Made by a program: the position numbers and the translations under genes. Source: Candidatus Poseidoniaceae archaeon (GTDB lineage: Archaea; Thermoplasmatota; Poseidoniia; Poseidoniales; Poseidoniaceae). From it: DNA of 6,782 bases. The notes beneath the pieces are model-generated. The model was not told the DNA's origin. It ran no database searches and saw nothing but the letters and a program-made list of their open reading frames with translations. Positions 1-6,600 of this stretch are shown here, piece by piece. The stretch's first letter is position 1. Each line of letters opens with the position of its first letter. The stretch is from assembly GCA_013330285.1 (NCBI GenBank), contig DUIP01000020.1:1-6782 (forward strand), given 5' to 3'.

Positions 1-1
1 A

Positions 2-418
2 GCGCTTCAAGGCGACATCATGTCGATCCTCCACCCCACTGGAATGCGTGGCTACCTCTTTGTTGAATCCAGCGCCCTCCACCACGTGGAGAAGTTGATT
101 GGTCGCTCTGGTGGACGAGATCCAGCTGCTCGCCGCGGCCTCAATCAAACCCCGCTCAAGAACGCCAAGACCGTGCTGCCAGGCGCCGCACCTCTTGGTG
201 ACATTCTCCCCTACCTCGAACCAAAGGCAGTGACCTCTGGAATCGAAGTTGGATGCATCGTCGAAATCGTCACAGGGGCGTTCAAGGGCGAGAAGGCTCG
301 TGTCTTGAGCGTTGCAGAATCAAAGGAAGAGGTCAGCATGGAGTTGTACGAACAACCCATTCCAATGACCTTGAACATGCGTGGCGACCACGTTCGTGTC
401 GTGGAGCGTGTGGAGTGA
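2..418 (+). CDS. spt5: Transcription elongation factor Spt5 (NusG-like), 3' part
   Basis: The gene is cut by the window start; frame 2 is open from base 2 and gives 138 residues before TGA. Archaeal Spt5, with Spt4, binds the RNA polymerase clamp and keeps the elongation complex processive. What is seen: the second half of the NGN domain (MRGYLFVES at about residues 15-23, then VLPGAAPLGDILPYLEP at about 58-74), followed by a KOW domain (about 79-110, with GIEVGCIVEIVTGAFKGEKARV as its core) and the typical end MTLNMRGDHVRVVE. This matches the usual archaeal NGN-KOW layout. A segment rich in Gly, Arg and Pro (about residues 36-51) sits where other archaeal Spt5 proteins have a short loop between the helix and the VLPG strand. 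Spt5 next to the L11 operon is a classical archaeal arrangement (compare bacterial nusG-rplK). The internal ATG at 20 is not the real start, since the NGN domain begins upstream of it. Confidence 0.93.
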   Translation, partial: ALQGDIMSILHPTGMRGYLFVESSALHHVEKLIGRSGGRDPAARRGLNQTPLKNAKTVLPGAAPLGDILPYLEPKAVTSGIEVGCIVEIVTGAFKGEKARVLSVAESKEEVSMELYEQPIPMTLNMRGDHVRVVERVE

Positions 419-460
419 TTTTCACCGGGCCAGACGGCCAGCACCCATCGCACAGCGCGA

Positions 461-468
461 TTATATAG
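461..468 (+). promoter_or_regulatory. TATA box of the ribosomal stalk operon
   Basis: The octamer TTATATAG lies between spt5 and rpl11, in an otherwise GC-rich stretch, preceded by GCGCGA, which could serve as the TFB recognition element. With the usual archaeal spacing of about 25 bases, transcription would begin near 488-491, leaving an mRNA leader of roughly 30 bases before the chosen L11 start at 520. This suggests the stalk genes have their own promoter rather than depending only on spt5 transcription. The call comes from motif and position alone. Confidence 0.6.
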
Positions 469-506
469 GGGTGTTTTGTCGGCTGAATGCCCACTCAGTG
501 AGTAAT

Positions 507-514
507 GGAGATGA
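507..514 (+). promoter_or_regulatory. Ribosome binding site that decides the L11 start
   Basis: GGAGATGA differs by one base from the ideal archaeal site GGAGGTGA and ends 5 bases before the ATG at 520. The sites of L1 (GGGGTGA, 850-856) and L12 (GAGGTGA, 2530-2536) each end 6 bases before their starts. The upstream in-frame ATGs at 505 and 511 overlap this site and have no comparable site of their own, so 520 is preferred. Confidence 0.6.
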
Positions 515-519
515 AGAGT

Positions 520-801
520 ATGCCAAAACCATGGACATCTGAACTCATCAAGAAGGCTCTAGGCGTTAAGAAGTGCAACGGTAGCATCGAAGCTGCGGTT
601 GAGGATCTTTCGCTCGAGAAGGCAATGGACGTTGCTCGTGATAAGAACGGGCAAGGTCACCTTACTGGTGCTGATTTGAAAGCACAAACAAAAGAAATCA
701 TTGGAACCTGTGTTTCAATGCGAGTCAAAATCGACGGTCACTGGGCAAACGACGCCCTCGCCATCATTAACAAAGGAGAATGGGACGAGCGGTTTAATTG
801 A
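520..801 (+). CDS. rpl11: Ribosomal protein L11 (uL11), C-terminal domain only
   Basis: The 93-residue product aligns by eye with the C-terminal half of archaeal L11, the domain that binds the GTPase-associated region of 23S rRNA. Seen: WTSELIKKALGVKKCNGS at about residues 5-22 (family: P-P-T-S-x-L-I-K-K-x-x-G), the helix SLEKAMDVARDK, LKAQTKEIIGTCVSMRVKIDG at 53-73 (family hallmark GTCVSMGV, here with Arg for Gly) and a normal end (INKGEWDERF). Archaeal L11 is usually about 160 residues. The roughly 70-residue N-terminal domain, with its Pro/Gly-rich PGPPLGPALG motif, is absent. An in-frame TGA at 499-501 blocks extension upstream, and only 101 bases separate this start from the spt5 stop. 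ATGs at 505 and 511 are alternative starts; 520 has the best-spaced ribosome binding site. It is the first gene of the L11-L1-L10-L12 run. Identity as an L11 C-terminal domain is secure; whether the short form is the native ribosomal protein is inference. Confidence 0.88.
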   Translation: MPKPWTSELIKKALGVKKCNGSIEAAVEDLSLEKAMDVARDKNGQGHLTGADLKAQTKEIIGTCVSMRVKIDGHWANDALAIINKGEWDERFN

Positions 802-813
802 GACTCACGGACC

Positions 814-848
814 GTGGTAGAGGCGTCGTAGAGCGCTTCGTTGACCAC
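814..848 (+). promoter_or_regulatory. Hairpin in the L1 leader, candidate L1 autoregulatory site
   Basis: GTGGT (814-818) can pair with ACCAC (844-848), and GAGGCG (820-825) with CGCTTC (834-839, one G-T pair). The two helices are joined by an asymmetric internal loop (A on one side, GTTG on the other) and capped by an 8-base loop. The structure ends one base before the L1 ribosome binding site at 850-856. In methanogens L1 is known to repress its own mRNA by binding a helix/asymmetric loop/helix element that mimics its 23S rRNA site. The shape here is similar, but I cannot confirm the base-level recognition motif. Confidence 0.33.
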
Positions 849-862
849 AGGGGTGAACGAAA

Positions 863-1507
863 ATGGAAGAAAAAATAACACAAGCAATATCGGATGCACT
901 TGAACATGCACCCAAGCGTAAGTTTGTCGAGTCAGTGGATATCGCATTCACGATCAAAGACGTCGACTTGAAGAACCCAAACAACCGTATCAAGGAAGAA
1001 ATCCGTCTTCCTTCTGGACGCGGTCGTGAACTCAAAATCGCAATGTTCGCAGCTGGTGAAGCGGCGACCAAAGCAAAGGCTGCTGGCATTCATGTCATCA
1101 CACCTCAAGAGATCGAAGACCTCGGTGGCAACAAAGGGAGAGCAAAGAAGATCGCAAATGCATACGATTTCTTCCTTTCTGAAGTTCCCCACATGGGTCT
1201 CATCGGACGATACCTCGGTGTGGTCCTCGGTCCACGAGGCAAGATGCCTCGTCCAGTACCCCCAACCCTCGACCCTGCAGTGATCGCTGCTGGATTGCAA
1301 TCCACGGTCGTTGTCAAGTCTGGTGACAAGATGACCTTCCAAATCTCCTTTGGAACTGCAGCGCAGTCCCAAGAAGAACTCAACGCCAACGCTATGGAAG
1401 TCTACAACCGTGTGATTTCTAAGCTTGAGCGTGGTGTTGGCAACATTCGTTCTCTTTACATCAAGACAACGATGGGTCCATCACAAATGGTCGAGGTGAT
1501 CAATTGA
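863..1507 (+). CDS. rpl1: Ribosomal protein L1 (uL1)
   Basis: This 214-residue protein is the normal length for archaeal L1. L1 forms the mobile L1 stalk with 23S rRNA helices 76-78 at the E-site and helps release deacylated tRNA. Sequence signs: the N-terminal domain I strand with KRKFVESVDIAFTIKDVDLK (about 18-37) and NRIKEEIRLPSGRG (41-54), domain II with AAGIHVITPQEIEDLGG (73-89), the L1 signature region IGRYLGVVLGPRGKMPRP (114-131), and the return to domain I ending in YIKTTMGPSQMVEV (199-212). The TMGP motif belongs to the conserved rRNA-binding face. The ATG at 863 follows GGGGTGA (850-856) by 6 bases. L1 lies 61 bases after L11, and its stop overlaps the L10 start by 4 bases, so translation of L10 is probably coupled. 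A hairpin just upstream of the ribosome binding site may allow L1 feedback control. Confidence 0.97.
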   Translation: MEEKITQAISDALEHAPKRKFVESVDIAFTIKDVDLKNPNNRIKEEIRLPSGRGRELKIAMFAAGEAATKAKAAGIHVITPQEIEDLGGNKGRAKKIANAYDFFLSEVPHMGLIGRYLGVVLGPRGKMPRPVPPTLDPAVIAAGLQSTVVVKSGDKMTFQISFGTAAQSQEELNANAMEVYNRVISKLERGVGNIRSLYIKTTMGPSQMVEVIN

Positions 1508-2520
1508 TTCCTAAGGTCGTCTCCTGGAAGAAAGATACCGTCAAGGATCTTGTCTCGTTGCTCAACAGCGGCGATACCATCGCAGTCATCGACATTCACG
1601 GCGTCCCTGCTGGTGCAATGCTTGGAATGCGTGCCCAACTTCGAACCGACATGAGCATTCAAGTCGCAAAGAAGCGTTTGATGCGCCTTGCTTGGGAGCA
1701 AGTTGGCTATGATGCAGAGAACATCGAATCCTTGTTCGAAGGTGCCGTGCAACCAGCACTCGTGTCCTCCTCGAGTTTGAACTCGTTCGAACTCTTCACT
1801 GAACTCAAGAAGACTGAAGCTGGCCGTGCCGCTAAAGAAGGCGACATCGCTCCTCACCAAATTGTTGTTGAGAAGATGGACACCGGTATGCCACCAGGTC
1901 CAATAGTTGGTGACCTCAACTCGGTCGGAATCCCTGCTAAGATCATGGGTGGTTCTGTCCAAATCCAAAAGCGAACTGTTGTCCTCGAAGAAGGCGATGT
2001 GTTCGAAGGCGAGATGGGTATGATGCTCTCAAAGATTGGAATCAACCCTATCGTCACGGGTCTGCGACTTTGCGGTACTCTTGAAGATGGAACGTTGTTC
2101 AAGCCAAGCACCCTCGATATCGATTACGAGCAATTCGAGACAGACTTGGTCAGCTATGCTGCTGGCGCATTCAACCTCGCTTGCAACATTACATGGTTCA
2201 CCAGCCAAACCATGCCAACAATTCTTGCAAAGGCCAGCCGAGAGGCAATGGCCGTTGCATTGGAAGCTGCAATCGCAACTGCAGACACCATGCCACATCT
2301 CGTTGGACGAGCCCACAACAGCGCTATGGCTGTTGCTGGACAACTTGACAGCGACGCACTCGATGAAGAACTTGCAACCATGCTGGGCGCAGCAGCATCC
2401 GCTGCCGCAACCGCTGCAAGTGCTTCTGAAAGCACTTCTGAGGCACCAACCGAAGCCGAAGAAGAGGAAGAAGAGGAAGAAGAGGAAAGCTTCGGCGGAC
2501 TCGGAGATCTATTCGGTTGA
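1504..2520 (+). CDS. rplP0: Ribosomal protein L10 / acidic protein P0 (uL10)
   Basis: L10/P0 is the base of the ribosomal P-stalk: it binds 23S rRNA helices 42-44 and carries dimers of L12. The 338-residue product is full length. Residues 1-105 form the rRNA-binding domain (SWKKDTVKDLVSLL at the start, then MSIQVAKKRLMRLAW). Residues about 113-205 form the archaeal/eukaryotic insertion domain (GDIAPHQIVVEKMDTGMPPG, then VGIPAKIMGGSVQI). Residues about 208-290 are the helical spine that should bind L12 dimers, and residues 295-338 are an Ala-rich hinge, a run of 11 Glu and the tail SFGGLGDLFG, which is expected to bind translation factors. The start is a TTG inside TTGA, overlapping the L1 stop by 4 bases, with GAGGTGAT (1493-1500) placed inside the L1 gene; no ATG lies near the family's usual N-terminus. 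The C-terminal tail resembles that of L12, as usual in archaea. Confidence 0.97.
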   Translation: MIPKVVSWKKDTVKDLVSLLNSGDTIAVIDIHGVPAGAMLGMRAQLRTDMSIQVAKKRLMRLAWEQVGYDAENIESLFEGAVQPALVSSSSLNSFELFTELKKTEAGRAAKEGDIAPHQIVVEKMDTGMPPGPIVGDLNSVGIPAKIMGGSVQIQKRTVVLEEGDVFEGEMGMMLSKIGINPIVTGLRLCGTLEDGTLFKPSTLDIDYEQFETDLVSYAAGAFNLACNITWFTSQTMPTILAKASREAMAVALEAAIATADTMPHLVGRAHNSAMAVAGQLDSDALDEELATMLGAAASAAATAASASESTSEAPTEAEEEEEEEEEESFGGLGDLFG

Positions 2521-2542
2521 ACCACAAATGAGGTGAAAAAAT

Positions 2543-2845
2543 ATGGAATACGTATACGCTGCAATGCTACTGCACGCTGCTGAAAAAGACATTGACGAAA
2601 AGACAATCAGCGCCATTTTGAAGGCTGCTGGTGTGACCGCTGACGACGCTCGAGTGAAGGCACTCGTTGCATCGCTTGCTGGTGTCGACATCGCTGATGC
2701 AATGACCCAAGCTGTTGCTGCCCCTGCTGCTGCTGCCGCTGCTCCTGCAGCTGGCGGTGCTTCGGAAGCCGCTGCCCCTGAAGAAGAGGAAGAGGAAGAA
2801 GAAGAAGCTGGCGGTTTCGACGGTCTTGGATCCCTTTTCGGTTGA
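2543..2845 (+). CDS. rpl12: Ribosomal protein L12 (archaeal P1 type)
   Basis: This 100-residue acidic stalk protein is the normal length for archaeal P1/L12. It dimerises through its N-terminal helices, docks on the L10 spine and uses its flexible tail to recruit EF-1A, EF-2 and related GTPases. Seen: the N-terminal dimerisation domain beginning [20 protein letters not shown] and running to about residue 58 (including [22 protein letters not shown]), an Ala/Pro hinge (59-79), a run of 9 Glu (80-88) and the tail [11 protein letters not shown]. The tail is nearly the same as that of L10 just upstream. GAGGTGA (2530-2536) ends 6 bases before the ATG, and only 22 bases separate it from the L10 stop, so both are surely cotranscribed. 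It is not related in sequence to bacterial L7/L12. Confidence 0.97.
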   Translation: MEYVYAAMLLHAAEKDIDEKTISAILKAAGVTADDARVKALVASLAGVDIADAMTQAVAAPAAAAAAPAAGGASEAAAPEEEEEEEEEAGGFDGLGSLFG

Positions 2846-2902
2846 AACAGGTATCGAGCGCCGCCGAGCGCACAAGGACGCGCGTCATGCACGCGTAGCC
2901 TC
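2846..2902 (+). other. Intergenic stretch after rpl12
   Basis: This is GC-rich sequence without a coding signal. It has a repeated GAGCG (2856-2860 and 2866-2870) and a small hairpin, CGCGT (2881-2885) with ACGCG (2891-2895) around CATGC. There is no T-run, so it is not an obvious terminator. I see no promoter. Confidence 0.4.
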
Positions 2903-3050
2903 GTGATGCACGGTTGTCCGATTCGGTCCCTCCCGCGGAACACCTCGCCCTTTGGGGCGGGACTGTGGGCTAGCCGTGCACACGCATCACCAAACGGAAA
3001 CGTTTGATCGAAACAACTCCACACAGCCGATAGGCTGCCTGACGAATTTT
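2903..3050 (+). ncRNA. Candidate structured RNA or structured 3' UTR after rpl12
   Basis: Three hairpins follow one another in a gene-free stretch. (a) GTGATGC (2903-2909) pairs with GCATCAC (2984-2990), continuing with ACGG (2910-2913) to CCGT (2974-2977) across a 6-base bulge; the apex has CTCGCCC (2944-2950) pairing with GGGCGGG (2955-2961, one G-T pair) around TTTG. (b) CAAACG (2991-2996), loop GAAA, CGTTTG (3001-3006): a perfect 6-bp GNRA-tetraloop hairpin abutting (a). (c) CAGCC (3024-3028), loop GATA, GGCTG (3033-3037), followed ten bases later by TTTT (3047-3050), which could be a terminator. I do not recognise tRNA, 5S, SRP RNA or RNase P RNA signatures. No promoter is evident directly upstream, so it may be the 3' end of the stalk operon mRNA. 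Strand is assumed from the flanking genes and the T-run; pairing alone does not decide it. Confidence 0.35.
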
Positions 3051-3090
3051 GCATCAAAGTGTTGATGTCAAGTTGTCGTCTGGACGAGCC

Positions 3091-3585
3091 ATGGTCCGAC
3101 GAGCTACCACCGATTTGGAGGTCAGCGTCTCCCCGGTCCATGCCATCAAGACCTTGCGTCTTCTTGCAGAAGAAGCAGGTTGGTCGATGGAACGGCACGA
3201 AGGTTCTCGACTCGTCGATCGTTTTGCCATTATCATGCCGATGGCACAATCCACTCGAACCCTTGGGATTCGTCTTCTCGACGGTCCGTTGCGAGGCCTT
3301 GAGATGACGGCATGGTCGGAAACTCGCGGTTCAGCGGGGGCGCTCAACATCACCTCTTGGGTCATGCCGGGGGGCATGGAACATGAGCTGAATCGAACGC
3401 TCCTCCAACACTGGGTTGCCAGGGTGCCAAGATGCCCATGGCATTGGACTTTTTCTGAACGTTCCAAGGTCGGCTACATGCTCCCAGTTTGGCGTAAAGC
3501 AAGGAAGAAATTTCGAGATCTCGGCTTTGATGTCAAGAAAAAGGCTTGGCCGAATGAACCTGATTTGAGTTGGCCACAATCGTAA
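3091..3585 (+). CDS. Uncharacterised basic protein
   Basis: I do not recognise this 164-residue protein. It lacks a signal peptide, membrane segments and Cys clusters, so a soluble cytoplasmic protein is expected. It starts with an apparent beta strand (TTDLEVSVSP), then a helix (VHAIKTLRLLAEEAGWSME), then several strands (RFAIIMPM; TLGIRLLDG; LRGLEMTAWSE; ALNITSWVM). The C-terminal third (about 112-164) is rich in Trp, Arg and Lys, including PRCPWHWTF, YMLPVWRKARKKFRDLGFDVKKKAW. That basic end could bind nucleic acid, but this is a guess. The codon pattern and lack of stops support a real gene. The start is uncertain: ATG 3091 is used because it is the first ATG in frame, but TTG codons at 3049 and 3073 are possible, and an in-frame TGA at 3040-3042 sets the limit. 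None has a strong ribosome binding site. AATTTT near 3045-3050 could act as a weak TATA element or as the terminator T-run. Confidence 0.7.
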   Translation: MVRRATTDLEVSVSPVHAIKTLRLLAEEAGWSMERHEGSRLVDRFAIIMPMAQSTRTLGIRLLDGPLRGLEMTAWSETRGSAGALNITSWVMPGGMEHELNRTLLQHWVARVPRCPWHWTFSERSKVGYMLPVWRKARKKFRDLGFDVKKKAWPNEPDLSWPQS

Positions 3586-3598
3586 TTTGAACGGCGAC

Positions 3599-3612
3599 CC
3601 TATCATAATAGG
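3599..3612 (+). promoter_or_regulatory. AT-rich element upstream of the large surface protein gene
   Basis: CATAATA (3604-3610) is a TATA-like sequence that would place transcription start near 3630, giving a leader of about 35 bases that contains the hairpin at 3637-3656. The same bases form a small hairpin, CCTAT with ATAGG around CATA, 13 bases after the preceding stop codon, so a role at the 3' end of that gene is equally possible. Confidence 0.3.
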
Positions 3613-3636
3613 CTCCACTCTTAGATTTGGAGGGGT

Positions 3637-3656
3637 GCCTCCCCTAAAGGGGAGGC
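3637..3656 (+). promoter_or_regulatory. Hairpin covering the ribosome binding site of the large surface protein
   Basis: GCCTCCCC (3637-3644) pairs perfectly with GGGGAGGC (3649-3656) around a TAAA loop. The 3' arm contains GGAGG (3651-3655), which, aligned with GGAGGTGA, is the best-spaced ribosome binding site for the ATG at 3666. A second purine tract just upstream, AGGGG (3631-3635), can instead pair with CCCCT (3641-3645), which would free the binding site. The leader can therefore form two exclusive structures. It could also be a terminator for the gene before, but no T-run follows. Confidence 0.4.
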
Positions 3657-3665
3657 GGAGTCATT

Positions 3666-6600
3666 ATGAGCATCTTCACCTCCAAATCGTTCAAATCAAT
3701 ATTCTTGGCTGTTTTGATGGTCACCATGTCACTGTCTGCTGGCATCGTCGAACTGCACCGTTCACCATTGGCAGATGCCAATGATGTGGCGGCAGTCGGA
3801 GCAGGTTGTGCGTTCATCACCCGATCCAGCGGCGAGGCAATCTATGTCGATCCGGTCAACGGTTCGGATGCTTGGGACGGCACCTGGTCGTGTCCAAAAG
3901 CAACACTTTCTGACGCACTCAACGAATCTTCTTCAAACGATGAAATCGTTCTGTACAGCGGGCGGTATCACGAAAACGTCACTGTCGATGGCAAAGATAA
4001 CCTGTTGATTCGGGCGGCAAGTGGTGCTCGTGTCGTGTTTGACGGAACGCAAAGCATCGCTGATGACATGGACGCTACATGGACCACTGCCGACAGCGAT
4101 GGCATCCAAGAAGTGACCTTGCCGGTTGACGGCTGGCAGTTGTTCTTGGCCTATGACGAACAAGTCCCTGCCCGTTGGCCAAACGCTCAATTTTCAGACG
4201 AGAGTGTCTTCAATCGTTCCTATTGGGCTGAAGGGACCCTTACCGGTTCAAACAACGCATACACGATTGGCTGGCTTACCGACGCCGGTCCTGAAACAGG
4301 GGTTCACACAGGCCTCAATGAAACAATCAACGCCACAGGTCTCAATCCCGTAGGGGCCATTGCGGTCATGAACCTCGGCTCGTTCCGCTCCAATAGCCGT
4401 GTCATCACTGACTGGAATTCAGCCAACGGAACGTTTGCCTACGACGGAAACGGCGTAGGTTGGAAAACCAAGCACCACGCTTACTTCCTTGAAGGAAAGC
4501 GCGAACTCATCGATGCCGATGGCGAATGGTGGTTCAACAATGCGAACAATCGCCTCCATTACAAAACGCCAAGCGGACAGGATGCGAACAATTTGGATCT
4601 TCGAGTCAAGGTCCAACCGTTCGCGATGAGCGTCGAAAATTCAGACGGCGTGACCATTCAAGGCATCGATTTCTTCGGAACAACCGTGAACTTCAATGAG
4701 TGCGATGGATGCAGTTTCACCAATTCGACCCTCGAATACCCAAGCACCTCCAAGCGTGGATTAGGCATTGCCGGGGAATCCGAAGACGACCGATGGATGA
4801 CCCGCTTCTACCGGTGCACCAACAGCTTCGTCGACAACATCTCTATCACCAACACCGACGGTGGCGCCATTGAATTCCAAGGCTCAGCAGGTCAATCGCA
4901 CAACAACACGGTGAACAATTCCTACTTCCATGCCATCGACTGGTCGGCCGCCGACCAGAAGGGTCTGATGACCACGATTTACGAAGGTGGCCGCGACATG
5001 TACTTCACCAACAACACCGTTCATCTAACCGGCGCCTCATCGGTGCTCTCCATTGGTGATGCGCCCAAGGTCTTCTACAACGAAGTGTGGGACGTCGGCC
5101 ATCTGCAAACCGATGGCGCTGTGGTTCAGATCATGCAAGGCGAAGCCCCAGACGCTGAAGTGGCTTACAACTGGATTCATGACATCATCAAGTATGGCAT
5201 TCGATTCGATGCTCCGATTGGCCAAGTGGGTACGGGGCAAAACGGCACCATGCACCACAACGTGATTTGGAATGCAGCAGGTGGTTTGATGGTCAAGGGC
5301 GACTATCACGACATCCACAACAATACGGTGTTCAATTCTACCAATGATAAGAACGATATCATCGCCCTCACCGATGGAGACATCAACAACAAAAATTCGA
5401 CCTTCCACCGCAACGCTGTCGATACCATGGCTGATCATCGCTCGGATGATGTCTTTGCCAATCCACTGCCCAATGGGACTCATTGGAGCAATTGGAATGG
5501 GTATCTACAAGGCTATGATGGCATGTTTGAGGCCCGAAATCAAATCTCATGCGCCATTTACGACAACGGTTCACTCTACTGCTGGGGAAGAAACGACCAC
5601 GGGCAACTTGGTCTGGGCTATACCAGCGGCCGAGAAGATGTACCTCAACACGTAGACCTCGGCTCTGGCCGTACCATCACTTCGTTGGGCATCGATGATT
5701 CGGGGGCCGAAGGATGGGCGCCCAATTCCCATTCATGCGCTGTACTCGACAACGGTGATTTGGTGTGTTGGGGCGCCAACGGTGACGGGCAACTTGGCCT
5801 TGGAAACACCTCAACAAGCGGCGTTTGGGAACCGACCACGGTCAACGTGGGTTCGGGCCTCACCACCATCAGTGTGGCCGTTGGGAACGCAGCGACATGC
5901 GCTCTTCTCAGCGACCACAGCGTGAAATGTTGGGGCAAGAACAATGTCGGCCAACTTGGCCTCGGAAATTCGTCCAGCAACGACGTGCTTACACCACACG
6001 CTGTCACGTTCAGCGGTTCGAGCAACCCAATCAGTCTTCATGCGGGGCGAAATGAGTTTTGTGCACAATTGAACAACGGCTCGGCAGCATGCTGGGGAGA
6101 AAACGCCGAGGGTCAATTTGGGCTTGGCAACACCACCTCGCAGACCTCACCGATTTCACTCACGCTTCCAACCGGAAGAACGGTGGCTTCCATGAGCGTT
6201 TCAAAGGATTTCATGTGCATGGCCCTGGACAATGGCTCCATTGTATGTGCGGGGCGAAATGCCGAACATCAACTTGGTCAGGGAGCCCAGTCAGCACGGG
6301 AAACATCGTGGAAGTACGTGATCGGCCTGGACATGGTCGCTCACACCGTTGAGCTCGGTCAAGACGTGGGTTGTGCTCATTTGGTCAACGGAAGCATGGT
6401 CTGTTGGGGAGAAGATGCATGGGGCTTGTTTGGAAACAGCACCACCTCTTACACGTCGCGTGTCGCCTCAACAGCAACCCAGTACGCTAACTTTGGAAAC
6501 GGCCGAACAGCAGCGTCCATCAGCCTGAATTATCGGCACGCTTGCGCCGTTTTGGACAACGGCGATTTGACCTGCTGGGGACGAAATCACAAATCACAAT

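Noticed and set aside
20..418. spt5 starting at the internal ATG at base 20.
   Set aside because: The frame is open upstream and the preceding codons belong to the NGN domain; the real start is outside the window.
428..439. GGCC-AGAC-GGCC inverted repeat after spt5 as a terminator.
   Set aside because: The stem is only 4 bp and the next T-run (474-477) is 35 bases away, beyond the TATA box; too weak to call.
2452..2845. Similar purine-rich tracts at the 3' ends of the L10 and L12 genes, as a possible mobile repeat or recombination site.
   Set aside because: They encode the homologous Glu-rich stalk tails found in all archaeal L10 and L12 proteins; the similarity is explained by protein homology.
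2903..2991. A tRNA-like element: 7-bp closing stem, 88-base span and a following C resemble a long tRNA.
   Set aside because: There is no T-arm before the 3' strand (2967-2983 does not form a 5-bp stem), no GGTTCRA-type loop and no anticodon stem in the right place.
2509..3249. Minus-strand open frame of 246 codons across rpl12 and the following spacer.
   Set aside because: Its middle is a poly-Ser/Ala stretch that is simply the reverse complement of the L12 Glu and Ala codons, and it covers two genes and a hairpin-rich spacer on the other strand. It has no recognisable protein features.
5645..6116. Minus-strand open frames opposite the RCC1 repeats.
   Set aside because: The + strand frame shows clear repeated RCC1 motifs in register; the opposite frames reflect only the codon bias of those repeats.
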